From an uncultured Dietzia sp. (GTDB lineage: Bacteria > Actinomycetota > Actinomycetes > Mycobacteriales > Mycobacteriaceae): a stretch of 64,000 bases of DNA. The notes below the pieces were generated by a model. It was not told the DNA's origin, ran no database searches, and worked only from the letters and a program-made list of their open reading frames with translations. Where the stretch lies: assembly GCF_937873725.1 (NCBI RefSeq), contig NZ_CALMYY010000102.1, positions 1-64,000 on the forward strand, in the 5' to 3' direction. Of the stretch, positions 27,276 to 36,064 are shown piece after piece. Both the position numbers and the translations under genes were made by a program. Position 1 is the first letter of the stretch, and every line of letters begins with the position of its first letter.

Positions 27276-30200
27276 CTCGCGCCACCCTGGACGGCAACGA
27301 GGCCGCCGCCTCCGTGGCCTATCGGCTCAGCGAGGTCTGCTGCATCTACCCCATCACGCCGTCGTCGTCGATGGCCGAGCTCGCGGACCAGTGGTCGACC
27401 GAGGACCGCGCCAACGTGTGGGGCACCGTCCCCACCGTGGTGGAGATGCAGAGCGAGGGCGGCGCGGCGGGGGCGCTCCACGGCGCGCTGCAGGGCGGGG
27501 CGCTGGCCACCACGTTCACGGCCTCGCAGGGCCTGCTGCTCATGGTGCCCAACATGTACAAGATCGCCGGGGAGCTCACCTCCGCGGTGATGCACGTGGC
27601 GGCCCGGTCGCTGGCCGCGCAGGGGCTGAGCATCTTCGGCGACCACTCCGACGTCATGGCCGTCCGTCAGACCGGGTTCGCGCTGCTCGCCGCCGCCTCG
27701 GTGCAGGAGGCGCACGATCTCGCGCTGATCGCGCACGCGGCCACGCTGCGGACGCGGGTGCCCTTCGTCCACTTCTTCGACGGCTTCCGCACCTCCCACG
27801 AGCTCAACACGGTGGAGCTGCTGTCCGACGACGACCTGCGCGCCCTCGTCCCCGAGGAGCTGGTCCGCGCGCACCGCTCACGCGCGCTCTCCCCGGAGCG
27901 GCCGGTGGTCCGCGGCACCGCCCAGAACCCGGACACCTACTTCCAGGCCCGCGAGACCGTCAACCCGTTCTACGCCCGCGTGCCGGAGACGGTGACGGCC
28001 CTCATGGACGCCCTCGCCGAGCGCACCGGCCGGCCGCTGGGGATCGCCGAGTACACCGGCGCCGCGGACGCCGAGCGCGTGGTGGTGATCATGGGGTCGG
28101 GTGCCCAGACCGCCGCCGCCACAGCCGAGGCCCTCAACGCCCGCGGGGAGAGGGTCGGCGTGCTGCAGGTGCGCCTGTACCGGCCGTTCCCCGCCCGGGC
28201 GCTGCTCGACGCGCTGCCCGCGACAGTGCGGTCGGTGGCCGTGCTCGACCGCACCAAGGAGCCCGGCTCCCACGGCGAGCCGCTGTACCTCGACGTGATC
28301 GCGGCGCTCGCCGAGGCCTGCGGTGACGGCCGCCGCGAGCGGATGCCCCGGGTGATCGGCGGTCGCTACGGGCTCTCGTCCAAGGAGTTCACCCCGGCGA
28401 TGGCCGCCGCGGTGTTCGCGGAGCTCGTCGTCGACCCCCACCGCGACGGACGGCCGCGGCCGCGCTTCACGGTGGGGATCCTCGACGACGTGTCCGGCAC
28501 GAGCCTGGCCGTCGACCCCGACTTCCACCTCGACCCCGACGGGACGGTGGGCGCGGTCTTCTACGGGCTCGGCTCCGACGGCACGGTCGGCGCCACCAAG
28601 AACACCATCAAGATCCTCGGCGCGGACCCGTCGCTGCACGTCCAGGGCTACTTCGTCTACGACTCCAAGAAGTCCGGCTCCCAGACCGTCTCCCACCTGC
28701 GCTTCGGACCGCACGAGATCCGCGCGCCGTACCTGGTCTCGCGCGCGCAGGTGGTGGGCGTGCACCAGTCCCGGTTCCTCGAGACCGTCGACGTGCTCGA
28801 CCGCGCGGCGCACGGCGCGACGCTGCTCCTCAACAGCCCGCTGCGGCCGGAGAGGGTGTGGGACTCGCTGCCGGCCGGGGTGCAGCGGCAGATCGTGGAC
28901 AAGCGGATCGAGGTGCACGTGGTGGACGCCCACCGCATCGCCCGCGAGGCCGGGTTGCCGGGGCGCATCAACGTGGTGATGCAGGCCTGCTACTTCGCGG
29001 TGGTCGGGGTCTTGCCGCGCGACCGGGCGATAGCGCTGATCAAGGAGTCGGTGGAGAAGACCTACGGCCACCGGGGCGGCGACCTGGTGGAGCGGGAGTA
29101 CGCGGCGATCGACGGCGCGCTGGCGGGCCTGCACCCCGTCGCGGTCCCGCGCGAGGTCACCGGCGTCCGCGAGCCGGCCCCCATGGTGCCGGCCCACGCG
29201 CCGGAGTTCGTCCGCGCCGTGACCGCCGAGATGATGGCCGGGCGTGGGGACGCCCTGCCCGTGAGCGCGCTGCCCGTGGACGGCACCTACCCCGTCGGTA
29301 CGGCCGCCTTCGAGAAGCGCTCCATCTCGGAGACGGTCGCGCAGTGGGACGCGGACGCGTGCATCCAGTGCGGCAACTGCGCGTTCGTGTGCCCGCACAG
29401 CGTGATCCGCTCGAGCTTCTACGACCGCTCGGCGCTCGACGGCGCCCCGGAGGACTTCGACTCCGCCCCGCTGCGGGCCGTCGGGCTGCCCGGTTCGCGG
29501 TACACGCTGCAGGTGTACGCCGAGGACTGCACCGGGTGCGGGCTGTGCGTGGAGGCGTGCCCGGCGCTCACCCCGGGCGACCCTCCCGGCAAGGCCATCA
29601 ACCTGGTCCCCCGCGAGCCCGGGGCCGACTCGACGCGGCGGAACGTGGCGTTCTTCGAGACCCTGCCCGTGCCCGACCGCGCCCGCGTGGACTTCGGCAC
29701 CGTCCGCGGCACCCAGTTCCTCGAGCCACTCTTCGAGTTCCCGGGCGCGTGCGCGGGCTGCGGCGAGACCCCCTACCTCAAGCTCCTCTCCCAGCTGTTC
29801 GGCGACCGCGCGATGATCGCCAACGCGACCGGCTGTTCCTCCATCTACGGCGGCAACCTCCCCACGACCCCGTGGACGACCAACGCGCAGGGGCGCGGGC
29901 CGGCCTGGTCCAACTCGCTGTTCGAGGACAACGCCGAGTTCGGCCTGGGGTTCCGGCTGGCCGCCGACGAGCACGCCGACCTGGCCCGGCGGCGGCTGGG
30001 GGAGGTGCGGGAGGAGGTGGGCGCCGAGCTCGTCGACGCGATCCTCACCGCGCCGCAGGTGCGCGAGTCCGAGCTGGCCGCGCAGCGGGGGCGGGTGGCG
30101 GAGCTGGCCGCGCGGCTCGACGCGCCGGACGGGCCGGACCCGGCCGCGACCGCCGACCTGCGCAGCGTGCTCGACCACCTCATCCGGCGCAGCGTGTGGA

Positions 30201-30883
30201 TCGTGGGCGGCGACGGCTGGGCCTACGACATCGGCTCGGGGGGCCTGGACCATGTGCTCTCCAGCGGGCGCGACGTCAACGTGCTCGTGCTGGACACCGA
30301 GGTGTACTCCAACACCGGCGGCCAGATGTCCAAGGCCACCCCGCTGGGCGCGGTGGCCAAGTTCGCGGCCGCCGGCAAGACGCTGCCCATGAAGGACCTC
30401 GCGCTGCAGGCCGTGTCCTACGGCAACGTGTACGTGGCGCGCGTGGCGATGGGCGCGGATCCCCAGCACACCCTGCAGGCGATGCGCGAGGCCGAGGCGT
30501 ACGACGGGCCGTCGCTGGTGATCGCCTACAGCCAGTGCATCGCCCACGGGATCGACATGCGCACCGGCATGGACCAGCAGTACAAGGCGGTGGCCAGCGG
30601 CCACTGGCCGCTCATGCGCTACAACCCGGTGCTGCAGGGCTCCGGGGCGAACCCGTTCATGCTGGATTCCCACCGTCCCCGGATCTCCCTGGGGGCGTAC
30701 CGCGACGGCGAGCTGCGGTTCCGCTCCCTGGCCAACACCGACCCGGAGGAGCACGAGCGGCTCCTGGCGCTGGCGCAGCACGCGGTGACGCAGCGGTGGC
30801 AGCGGTACGAGGAGATGGCCGCGCGCGGGTCCGACGAGTTCACGCCGGACGCGCGCCGCGCCGGGGAGAAGGGGGCGCTCTAG
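27272..30883 (+). CDS. nifJ: Pyruvate:ferredoxin (flavodoxin) oxidoreductase
   Basis: 1203 residues, full length for a single-chain PFOR. Domain order: N-terminal pyrimidine domain (GNEAAASVAYRLSEVCCIYPITPSSSMAE, including the YPITPSS signature), transketolase C-like domain, gamma domain (GLGSDGTVGATKNTIKILG), and two ferredoxin clusters (CIQCGNCAFVCP and CTGCGLCVEACP). The C-terminal thiamine diphosphate domain has GCGETPYLKLLSQLFG, GDGWAYDIGSGGLDHVLSSG and NVLVLDTEVYSNTGGQMSKATP. It oxidises pyruvate, or another 2-oxo acid, to the acyl-CoA and CO2 and reduces ferredoxin or flavodoxin. It overlaps the upstream flavoprotein by four bases and abuts the next gene. Confidence 0.95.
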   Translation: MTRATLDGNEAAASVAYRLSEVCCIYPITPSSSMAELADQWSTEDRANVWGTVPTVVEMQSEGGAAGALHGALQGGALATTFTASQGLLLMVPNMYKIAGELTSAVMHVAARSLAAQGLSIFGDHSDVMAVRQTGFALLAAASVQEAHDLALIAHAATLRTRVPFVHFFDGFRTSHELNTVELLSDDDLRALVPEELVRAHRSRALSPERPVVRGTAQNPDTYFQARETVNPFYARVPETVTALMDALAERTGRPLGIAEYTGAADAERVVVIMGSGAQTAAATAEALNARGERVGVLQVRLYRPFPARALLDALPATVRSVAVLDRTKEPGSHGEPLYLDVIAALAEACGDGRRERMPRVIGGRYGLSSKEFTPAMAAAVFAELVVDPHRDGRPRPRFTVGILDDVSGTSLAVDPDFHLDPDGTVGAVFYGLGSDGTVGATKNTIKILGADPSLHVQGYFVYDSKKSGSQTVSHLRFGPHEIRAPYLVSRAQVVGVHQSRFLETVDVLDRAAHGATLLLNSPLRPERVWDSLPAGVQRQIVDKRIEVHVVDAHRIAREAGLPGRINVVMQACYFAVVGVLPRDRAIALIKESVEKTYGHRGGDLVEREYAAIDGALAGLHPVAVPREVTGVREPAPMVPAHAPEFVRAVTAEMMAGRGDALPVSALPVDGTYPVGTAAFEKRSISETVAQWDADACIQCGNCAFVCPHSVIRSSFYDRSALDGAPEDFDSAPLRAVGLPGSRYTLQVYAEDCTGCGLCVEACPALTPGDPPGKAINLVPREPGADSTRRNVAFFETLPVPDRARVDFGTVRGTQFLEPLFEFPGACAGCGETPYLKLLSQLFGDRAMIANATGCSSIYGGNLPTTPWTTNAQGRGPAWSNSLFEDNAEFGLGFRLAADEHADLARRRLGEVREEVGAELVDAILTAPQVRESELAAQRGRVAELAARLDAPDGPDPAATADLRSVLDHLIRRSVWIVGGDGWAYDIGSGGLDHVLSSGRDVNVLVLDTEVYSNTGGQMSKATPLGAVAKFAAAGKTLPMKDLALQAVSYGNVYVARVAMGADPQHTLQAMREAEAYDGPSLVIAYSQCIAHGIDMRTGMDQQYKAVASGHWPLMRYNPVLQGSGANPFMLDSHRPRISLGAYRDGELRFRSLANTDPEEHERLLALAQHAVTQRWQRYEEMAARGSDEFTPDARRAGEKGAL

Positions 30884-31909
30884 ATGGACCTCGGCACCCG
30901 CTACCTGGGACTGGAGCTGGGCAACCCGCTCGTCGCGGCGGCCTCACCGTTCTCCCGGACCGTCGACGGCGTGCGCCGCCTGGCCGATTCCGGCGTGGGC
31001 GCGGTGGTGCTGGCCTCGCTGTTCGAGGAGCAGCTGCGCCGCGAGGCCGAGCGCGATGCCGCGCTCGCCGAGCACAGCTCGCAGAGCTACGCCGAGTCCG
31101 AGTCGTATTTCCCGCCCGGCGCGCTCGCCGACGCCGGCCCGCGCCGCCACCTCAGCCTGATCGAGCGCGCGGCGGCGGCCGTCGACGTGCCCGTGATCGC
31201 GAGCATCAACGGCGCGACCACCGGCGGCTGGGCCCGCCACGCCCGGTCCATGCAGGACGCGGGGGCCGCCGCGATCGAGCTGAACGTGTACTTCCTGCCC
31301 GGCGACCCGGGCCTGACCGGCCGCGACGTCGAGCGCCGCCACCTCGACATCCTCGCCGCCGTGGTCGACTCCGTGACCGTCCCCGTGGCCGTCAAGGTGG
31401 GCCCGCAGTTCAGCGCCTTCGCCGACGTCGCCCGCGCGCTCGAGGACGCCGGGGCCGGCGCGCTGGTGCTGTTCAACCGCTTCCAGCAGCCCGATATCGA
31501 CCCCGAGACGCTCACCGTGACGGCGGGGGCCACGCTCTCCTCACGCGCGGAGATGCGGTTGCCGCTCACGTGGATCGCCCTGCTGCGCCGCCGCGCCGGG
31601 CTGGACCTCGCGGCCACGACGGGCGTCGAGGAGGCGGCGGACGTGGTGCGCTACCTGCTCGCGGGCGCCGACGTGGTGCAGACGGCTTCCGCCCTGCTCC
31701 GCCACGGGCCCGAGCACGCGACCGTGCTGCTCGACGGCCTGGCCGACTGGATGCGGCGCAAGCGGTACGCGAGCGTGGACGCCTTCCGCGGACTGTTGGC
31801 CGCCCCGGCCGATCCGGGGGATTCCACCTGGGTCCGCGGCGGCTACGTGCGCGCGCTCGGATGGGCGGATCCGGCCGGGTTCGCCGCGCCGACGCCCGAC
31901 GTGCGGTGA
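30884..31909 (+). CDS. Dihydroorotate dehydrogenase-like protein linked to PFOR
   Basis: 341 residues with a TIM-barrel related to DHOD family enzymes: DLGTRYLGLELGNPLVAAASPFSRT at the start, AGAAAIELNVYFLP, VTVPVAVKVGPQFSAFADVARALEDAGAGALVLFNRF and ATTGVEEAADVVRYLLAGADVVQTASALL for FMN phosphate binding. The whole protein has no cysteine, and the usual N-x-S-C-P active-site loop reads NVYFLPGD, so it is not an ordinary DHOD or dihydropyrimidine dehydrogenase. It begins immediately after the nifJ stop. The substrate is unknown; linkage with PFOR suggests a redox role in the same pathway. Confidence 0.8.
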   Translation: MDLGTRYLGLELGNPLVAAASPFSRTVDGVRRLADSGVGAVVLASLFEEQLRREAERDAALAEHSSQSYAESESYFPPGALADAGPRRHLSLIERAAAAVDVPVIASINGATTGGWARHARSMQDAGAAAIELNVYFLPGDPGLTGRDVERRHLDILAAVVDSVTVPVAVKVGPQFSAFADVARALEDAGAGALVLFNRFQQPDIDPETLTVTAGATLSSRAEMRLPLTWIALLRRRAGLDLAATTGVEEAADVVRYLLAGADVVQTASALLRHGPEHATVLLDGLADWMRRKRYASVDAFRGLLAAPADPGDSTWVRGGYVRALGWADPAGFAAPTPDVR

Positions 31910-31921
31910 TCGGCGGGGCCG

Positions 31922-32398
31922 TCAGCTCTGCCTGAGCGCGTCCGTGCACGCCAGGCGAAGCTCCTCGAGCTGCCTGCCGTGCCGGTCCGCCCGCTCGACC
32001 AGGGATTCCAGGGTCGCCCGCGGCAGCCGCGGGTCGCCGATGTCCAGGAGCGCCTTGAAGCCCAGCTTCTTGCCCGTCACCGCGAGGGTGAGCGCCTCGA
32101 GTTCGATCAGGTCGCTCAGCGGTGATCGCTCGGCCACCCGCCGGTTGGGCTTGAGCTGCGCGACCTTCTCGGCGGCCTTGGCGGGCAGGTCCTTGAGCAC
32201 GGAGGGGGACGTGCCCACCAGGGTCATGAGCTCCTCGAGGCTGTGCAGGTCGTCCACGGTCTCGTCGCCGATCCGGGTCACGATCTCGCGGACCCGCGGG
32301 TCCCGGTGGTCCCTGGCCACTCGCCGGAACAGGTCGATCCCGGCGGCGGCACCGGCGTGGTGGTCCTGCATGTACGTGTGGAGCATCTCGGTGGACAT
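31922..32398 (-). CDS. Hypothetical helical protein
   Basis: 158 residues, predicted almost entirely alpha-helical (for example HDHHAGAAAGIDLFRRVARDH-like start, DETVDDLHSLEELMTLVG, LSDLIELEALTLAVTGKKLGFKALL, ERADRHGRQLEELRLACTDALRQS). No transmembrane segment or signal peptide. The His-rich start and four-helix pattern resemble ferritin-like or hemerythrin-like bundles, but no complete metal-ligand set is obvious. Similar proteins occur in Corynebacteriales without known function. It is convergent with the DHOD-like gene. Confidence 0.7.
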   Translation of the reverse strand: MSTEMLHTYMQDHHAGAAAGIDLFRRVARDHRDPRVREIVTRIGDETVDDLHSLEELMTLVGTSPSVLKDLPAKAAEKVAQLKPNRRVAERSPLSDLIELEALTLAVTGKKLGFKALLDIGDPRLPRATLESLVERADRHGRQLEELRLACTDALRQS

Positions 32399-32450
32399 GG
32401 TCCGACGGTACGAGAGCGGGCGGGAAGGGCAACCGGACGAGGGCGCGGGA

Positions 32451-33743
32451 TCACCGCGCGAGCAGGCCCTTGGCGATGTGGGTCACCTGGATCTCGTTGC
32501 TGCCCGCGTAGATCATGAGCGACTTGGCGTCGCGGGCCAGCTGCTCCACCCGGTATTCGGCCATATACCCGTTGCCGCCGAAGAGCTGCACCGCGTCCAT
32601 GGCGACGTCGGTGGCGGCCTCGGAGGAGTACAGCTTCATCGCCGACGCCTCCGCCAGGGAGAGCGGCTTGCCGGCCCGGGCCCGCTCGATGGAGTGGAAC
32701 ACCATGTTCCGGACGTTCATCCGTGCGACCTCCATCCTCGCCAGCTTGAGCTGGATCAGCTGGAAGCGGCCGATCTCCTGGCCCCACAGGGTGCGGTCCC
32801 GCGAGTAGTCGACGCACAGCCGGTGGCATTCCTCGATGATGCCCAGGGCCATGGTCGCCACGCCGATCCGCTCGGCCGTGAAGCTGGACCGCGCCGACTC
32901 CCGCCCGTCCCCGCCGCGGCCCTCGCCCGACCCGCCGAGCAGCCGATCCGGTCCCAGGCGGACGTTGTCGAAGAACAGTTCGCCGGTGGGGGAGCTGTGC
33001 AGGCCCATCTTCTTGAATGGCGCGCCCTGGGTGAGCCCCTCCATGCCCTTGTCCAGCACAAAGGTGAGGACCTTGCGGTCCCGCCGGGCGGCCGGGTCAT
33101 CGGTGCCGCCCTCGTCGAGCTTGGCGTAGACGATCATCACGTCGGCGTACGGGCCGTTGGTGATGAAGGTCTTCCGGCCGTTGAGGATGTAGTCCTCGCC
33201 GTCGCGCCGCACGTAGGTCCGCATCCCGCCGAAGGCGTCGGAGCCGGAGTCCGGCTCGGTGATCGCCCACGAGGCGACCTTCTCCATGGTGGCGATCCCC
33301 GGCAGCCAGCGCTCCTTCTGCTCGAGCGTGCCCCGCGAGGCGATCGTGGTGGCGCCCAGCCCGAGGCTCACCCCGAGCGCCGAGACCAGGCCCATGCACG
33401 CCCCGGCCAGCTCGCTGATCACCACGGCCATCATGGAGTCCCGGCTCTCGAGGGCGCCGCCGGTCCCGCGGTCCTCGTCGTCGTCCCCCTCCCCACCGTC
33501 GCCGCGCGGCGCGCCACCTGCCGCGGCGCCGACGGTCTCCCTCGCCCGCTCCCGGGCGAGCATCTTCTCCACGCCGTCGGCGGCCATGGTGTCGATCCCG
33601 AACTCGGCGAACAGCTTCCGGATGATCGGGTACGGCGTGATCTCGCCGCTCTCGAGCGCATCCATCTGGGGGCGGATCTCCTTGGCGATGAACCCCCGTA
33701 CGGCGTCGCGGATCATCAGGTCGGTCTCGGACCACTCGTACAT
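32451..33743 (-). CDS. Acyl-CoA dehydrogenase
   Basis: 430 residues in the standard three-domain fold: helical N-terminus (MIRDAVRGFIAKEIRPQMD), FAD/substrate motif ASWAITEPDSGSDA, TFITNGPYADVMIVYAK, and C-terminal FGGNGYMAEYRVEQLARDAKSLMIYAGSNEIQ. The position that holds the catalytic Glu in medium-chain enzymes is Ala (YAGS). A Glu in TAERIGVATMALG aligns with the catalytic Glu of isovaleryl- and long-chain types, so the enzyme is probably active. A Gly/Asp/Glu-rich hydrophilic insertion (after ARERARETVG) interrupts the N-terminal helical domain. RBS GAGGAGA precedes the ATG at 33743. Confidence 0.92.
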   Translation of the reverse strand: MYEWSETDLMIRDAVRGFIAKEIRPQMDALESGEITPYPIIRKLFAEFGIDTMAADGVEKMLARERARETVGAAAGGAPRGDGGEGDDDEDRGTGGALESRDSMMAVVISELAGACMGLVSALGVSLGLGATTIASRGTLEQKERWLPGIATMEKVASWAITEPDSGSDAFGGMRTYVRRDGEDYILNGRKTFITNGPYADVMIVYAKLDEGGTDDPAARRDRKVLTFVLDKGMEGLTQGAPFKKMGLHSSPTGELFFDNVRLGPDRLLGGSGEGRGGDGRESARSSFTAERIGVATMALGIIEECHRLCVDYSRDRTLWGQEIGRFQLIQLKLARMEVARMNVRNMVFHSIERARAGKPLSLAEASAMKLYSSEAATDVAMDAVQLFGGNGYMAEYRVEQLARDAKSLMIYAGSNEIQVTHIAKGLLAR

Positions 33744-33851
33744 CGGCTGCGTCTCCTCGCTGTAACACGTGTCAGCCCAGTGTGTCGTGGTCGGACGCCC
33801 GGCAACGGGGTTTCCCGCAGACCGCCGCCGGGTTCGGGCAGACTCGCACGC

Positions 33852-34811
33852 ATGAGCGCCCCCGCCGTGAACGCCACCCACCCCGCCCGTGACGACCGGG
33901 CGGGCCGCGGCCGACTGGGCCGGGTCGGGCTGTGGACGGGCTCGCTCGAGGGCGTTCCCGTCGCGCAGGTCCCCGACGTGCTGGGCGAGCTCGACGACCA
34001 GGGCTGGGGGTCGCTGTGGTTCGGCGAGGCGGTCGGTCGGGAGGCGTTCACCGCCGCCCAGCTCTACCTGGGCGCGACCCGCCGGATGACGATCGGCACC
34101 GGTATCGCCAACATCTACGGCCGCGACGCCTCCGCCGCCGGTTCGGCCGCGCGCACGCTGGAGGCGTCGCACCCCGGGCGGTTCGTCCTGGGCCTGGGGG
34201 TCTCCCACGCCCCGCTGGTCGAGCGCCACCGCGGCCACCACTACGGCCGCCCGCTCTCGGCGATGCGCGAGTACCTCGACGCCCTCGACCGCACCCGCGC
34301 GCTGGCCGCCGGCGAGGACGTGATGCCGCCGGTGGTCCTCGCCGCGCTCGGGCCGAAGATGCTCGGACTCTCCCGCGACCGGACCGCCGGCGCCCACCCG
34401 TACCTCACGCTCCCCGAGCACACCGCGCGGGCGCGGGAGATCCTCGGCGGCACCGGGGAGGACGGGCCGGCCCTGGTGGTGGAGCACGCCGCGGTGGTCG
34501 CCGCGGGGGTGGGGGACGACGACGAGGTCTGGCGGTCGCGGGCCCACGACCACCTCACCGTGTACACGGGGCTGCCCAACTATCGGAACTCGTGGACGCG
34601 GCAGGGCTTCGAGGAGTCGGACTACGTGCGCGGGGGCAGCGATCGCCTCAAGCGGGCCCTGGTCACCCGCGGGCTCGAGGCCACCCGGGCGCGCGTGCAG
34701 GAGCACCTGGACGCGGGCGCGTCGACGGTCCTGGTCCAGGTGCTCGGGGAGAACATGCTGGTCCCGCCGGTGCAGGACTGGCGGCTGGCGGCCGAGGCGC
34801 TCCTGGGCTGA
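33852..34811 (+). CDS. Luciferase-like (F420/flavin) oxidoreductase
   Basis: 319 residues with the bacterial luciferase-like TIM-barrel: GRVGLWTGSLEGVP start, GWGSLWFGEAVGREAFTAAQLYLGAT, MTIGTGIANIYGRDA, HPGRFVLGLGVSHAPLVE and ASTVLVQVLGEN near the end. It resembles the mycobacterial F420-dependent LLM class annotated TIGR03620-like (probable F420-dependent oxidoreductase). The substrate is unknown. A CAGACT box ends seven bases before the ATG, suggesting leaderless transcription. It is divergent from the acyl-CoA dehydrogenase gene. Confidence 0.88.
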   Translation: MSAPAVNATHPARDDRAGRGRLGRVGLWTGSLEGVPVAQVPDVLGELDDQGWGSLWFGEAVGREAFTAAQLYLGATRRMTIGTGIANIYGRDASAAGSAARTLEASHPGRFVLGLGVSHAPLVERHRGHHYGRPLSAMREYLDALDRTRALAAGEDVMPPVVLAALGPKMLGLSRDRTAGAHPYLTLPEHTARAREILGGTGEDGPALVVEHAAVVAAGVGDDDEVWRSRAHDHLTVYTGLPNYRNSWTRQGFEESDYVRGGSDRLKRALVTRGLEATRARVQEHLDAGASTVLVQVLGENMLVPPVQDWRLAAEALLG

Positions 34812-34820
34812 CCGCCGGCC

Positions 34821-34980
34821 CGGCTTGCGCTGCCCCTTCGGTCCGCCCCGCCCCGGCTTGCGCTGCCCCTTCGGCTTGCGCTGCCCGAATGGTCCATCGG
34901 GCCATCGCAACCCCGGGAACACCGCGCGTTCTGCCAGCGCAAGCCGGAGAGGCAGCGCACCCCGGAGAGGCAGCGCACCC
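34821..34980. repeat. Direct and inverted repeats in an intergenic gap
   Basis: A unit CGGCTTGCGCTGCCC(CTTCGG) occurs at 34821-34841, 34854-34874 and truncated at 34872-34886. Its reverse complement (CTGCCAGCGCAAGCCGG) lies at 34931-34947. A second direct repeat, CCGGAGAGGCAGCGCACCC, occurs at 34944-34962 and 34962-34980. The arms can pair into a large stem acting as a terminator between convergent genes. No transposase or coding sequence is present. Confidence 0.75.
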
Positions 34981-34999
34981 CGGGTCAGGGCGGAACGGG

Positions 35000-35521
35000 T
35001 CAGAACGGAACGGTGTCGACGACTATCGGTCCCGCCGTGGCCCCTCCGGTGGTGGTGAGTCGGTACTCGATCGGGCCCACCCCGGTGGAGATGATCGCCT
35101 CCTGCGGGGAGGAGATCGGATCCGGGATGCCGGTGGAGATCCGCGGCCAGGGGATCTGCGCGGTCTTCTGCCCGGTCGCGTTGGTGGTGAGGTTGCGCCA
35201 CGTGAGCGTGGCGGTGAGGTTGCAGGGCCCGGTGCCGAGCACGCCGAAGCCCCAGCTCACGCTGGCCGAGGCGGGATAGCCGTCGCCGTTCAGGGTGGCG
35301 GACACGATTCCGGCGCAATTGCCGGTGGGGGACCCGCCCGTGGCGATGAGCCGGTCGGGGGCGGGGAACAGAAGGGGGATGGCCTCGGCCGAGCCCTGTG
35401 CGTTGGCCGTGGCCGGGCCCACGACGGCGGAGGTCAACGCGACGGCGGTGGCGGCGAGAGCGGCCCCCACGGACACAAGCGGCCGACGGGGGTTACGTCG
35501 GATCGATTCGGAGATGTTCAT
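35000..35521 (-). CDS. Secreted protein of unknown function
   Basis: 173 residues from the ATG at 35521. A signal peptide is clear: basic start (SIRRNPRRPL), hydrophobic core (VSVGAALAATAVALTSAVVG), small-residue cleavage region (PATANAQG). The mature part is about 130 residues, beta-rich with two cysteines (GNCAGIV, GPCNLTATLTW) likely disulfide-bonded. It resembles small exported proteins of Corynebacteriales without known role. An in-frame ATG at 35530 is an alternative start; 35521 is preferred for GGGAAA just upstream. Confidence 0.75.
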   Translation of the reverse strand: MNISESIRRNPRRPLVSVGAALAATAVALTSAVVGPATANAQGSAEAIPLLFPAPDRLIATGGSPTGNCAGIVSATLNGDGYPASASVSWGFGVLGTGPCNLTATLTWRNLTTNATGQKTAQIPWPRISTGIPDPISSPQEAIISTGVGPIEYRLTTTGGATAGPIVVDTVPF

Positions 35522-35581
35522 GTTTCCCATGCTGGCATTAAGAGAAGCCTCACACAAGGGTCTGAACGAGTCGGCAGCAGG

Positions 35582-35962
35582 TCAGGACGTCACCCCGATC
35601 ACGGCCGCGCCGGTGAGGCCTGCGGTCACGCTCACGAACGACGCCACGCTCACCGTCCGGAACCACGGGGTCGCCGAGACGCCCGGGGAGAAGGCCATCG
35701 GGAGGAAGAGCAACGGGTTGAGGGCGGTGCCGATCGCGATGAGGATCTGGATCCACGCCGGGAGGCCGGGCTGGACAGCGCCGACCGCGATCACCAGGAC
35801 GCCCATGATCACGTAGTCGAGGTGCAGTTGCAGCAGGCGTCGCGGTTCGCGGACACCCATCCTGTCCACGAGGCCGGGCAGGGCGAGTTGCGCCGCCACC
35901 AGCCACCCGGTCCAGGCGCCCACGGCGAGCAGCACGAGACCGAACTTCACGAGGAACGCCAT
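35582..35962 (-). CDS. Small four-helix membrane protein
   Basis: 126 residues with four hydrophobic segments: FLVKFGLVLLAVGAWTGWLVAA, YVIMGVLVIAVGAV, IQILIAIGTALNPLLFLPMAF and VSVASFVSVTAGLTGAAVIGV. The upstream in-frame translation is low complexity, so the ATG at 35962 is used. The pattern is like actinobacterial DUF-type hydrophobic proteins; no function is known. It lies 60 bases before the secreted-protein gene on the same strand. Confidence 0.7.
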   Translation of the reverse strand: MAFLVKFGLVLLAVGAWTGWLVAAQLALPGLVDRMGVREPRRLLQLHLDYVIMGVLVIAVGAVQPGLPAWIQILIAIGTALNPLLFLPMAFSPGVSATPWFRTVSVASFVSVTAGLTGAAVIGVTS

Positions 35963-36064
35963 GGCGGGGAGGCTAGTTGGTGGGGACGATGCGGCGGGGC
36001 GGAACGGGAACGCGCTCGACACCTGTCTGTAGTGTCCGTCGCAGGGTCTCCGGAAGGACACGGC

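Noticed and set aside
30884..31909. DHOD-like protein plus upstream GltD-like protein as a split dihydropyrimidine dehydrogenase (PreT/PreA)
   Set aside because: The DHOD-like protein has no cysteine and lacks the N-x-S-C-P loop, and no dihydropyrimidinase gene is nearby.
34821..34980. Insertion sequence remnant or CRISPR array
   Set aside because: Repeat spacing is irregular, repeats are partly inverted, and there is no transposase or cas gene.
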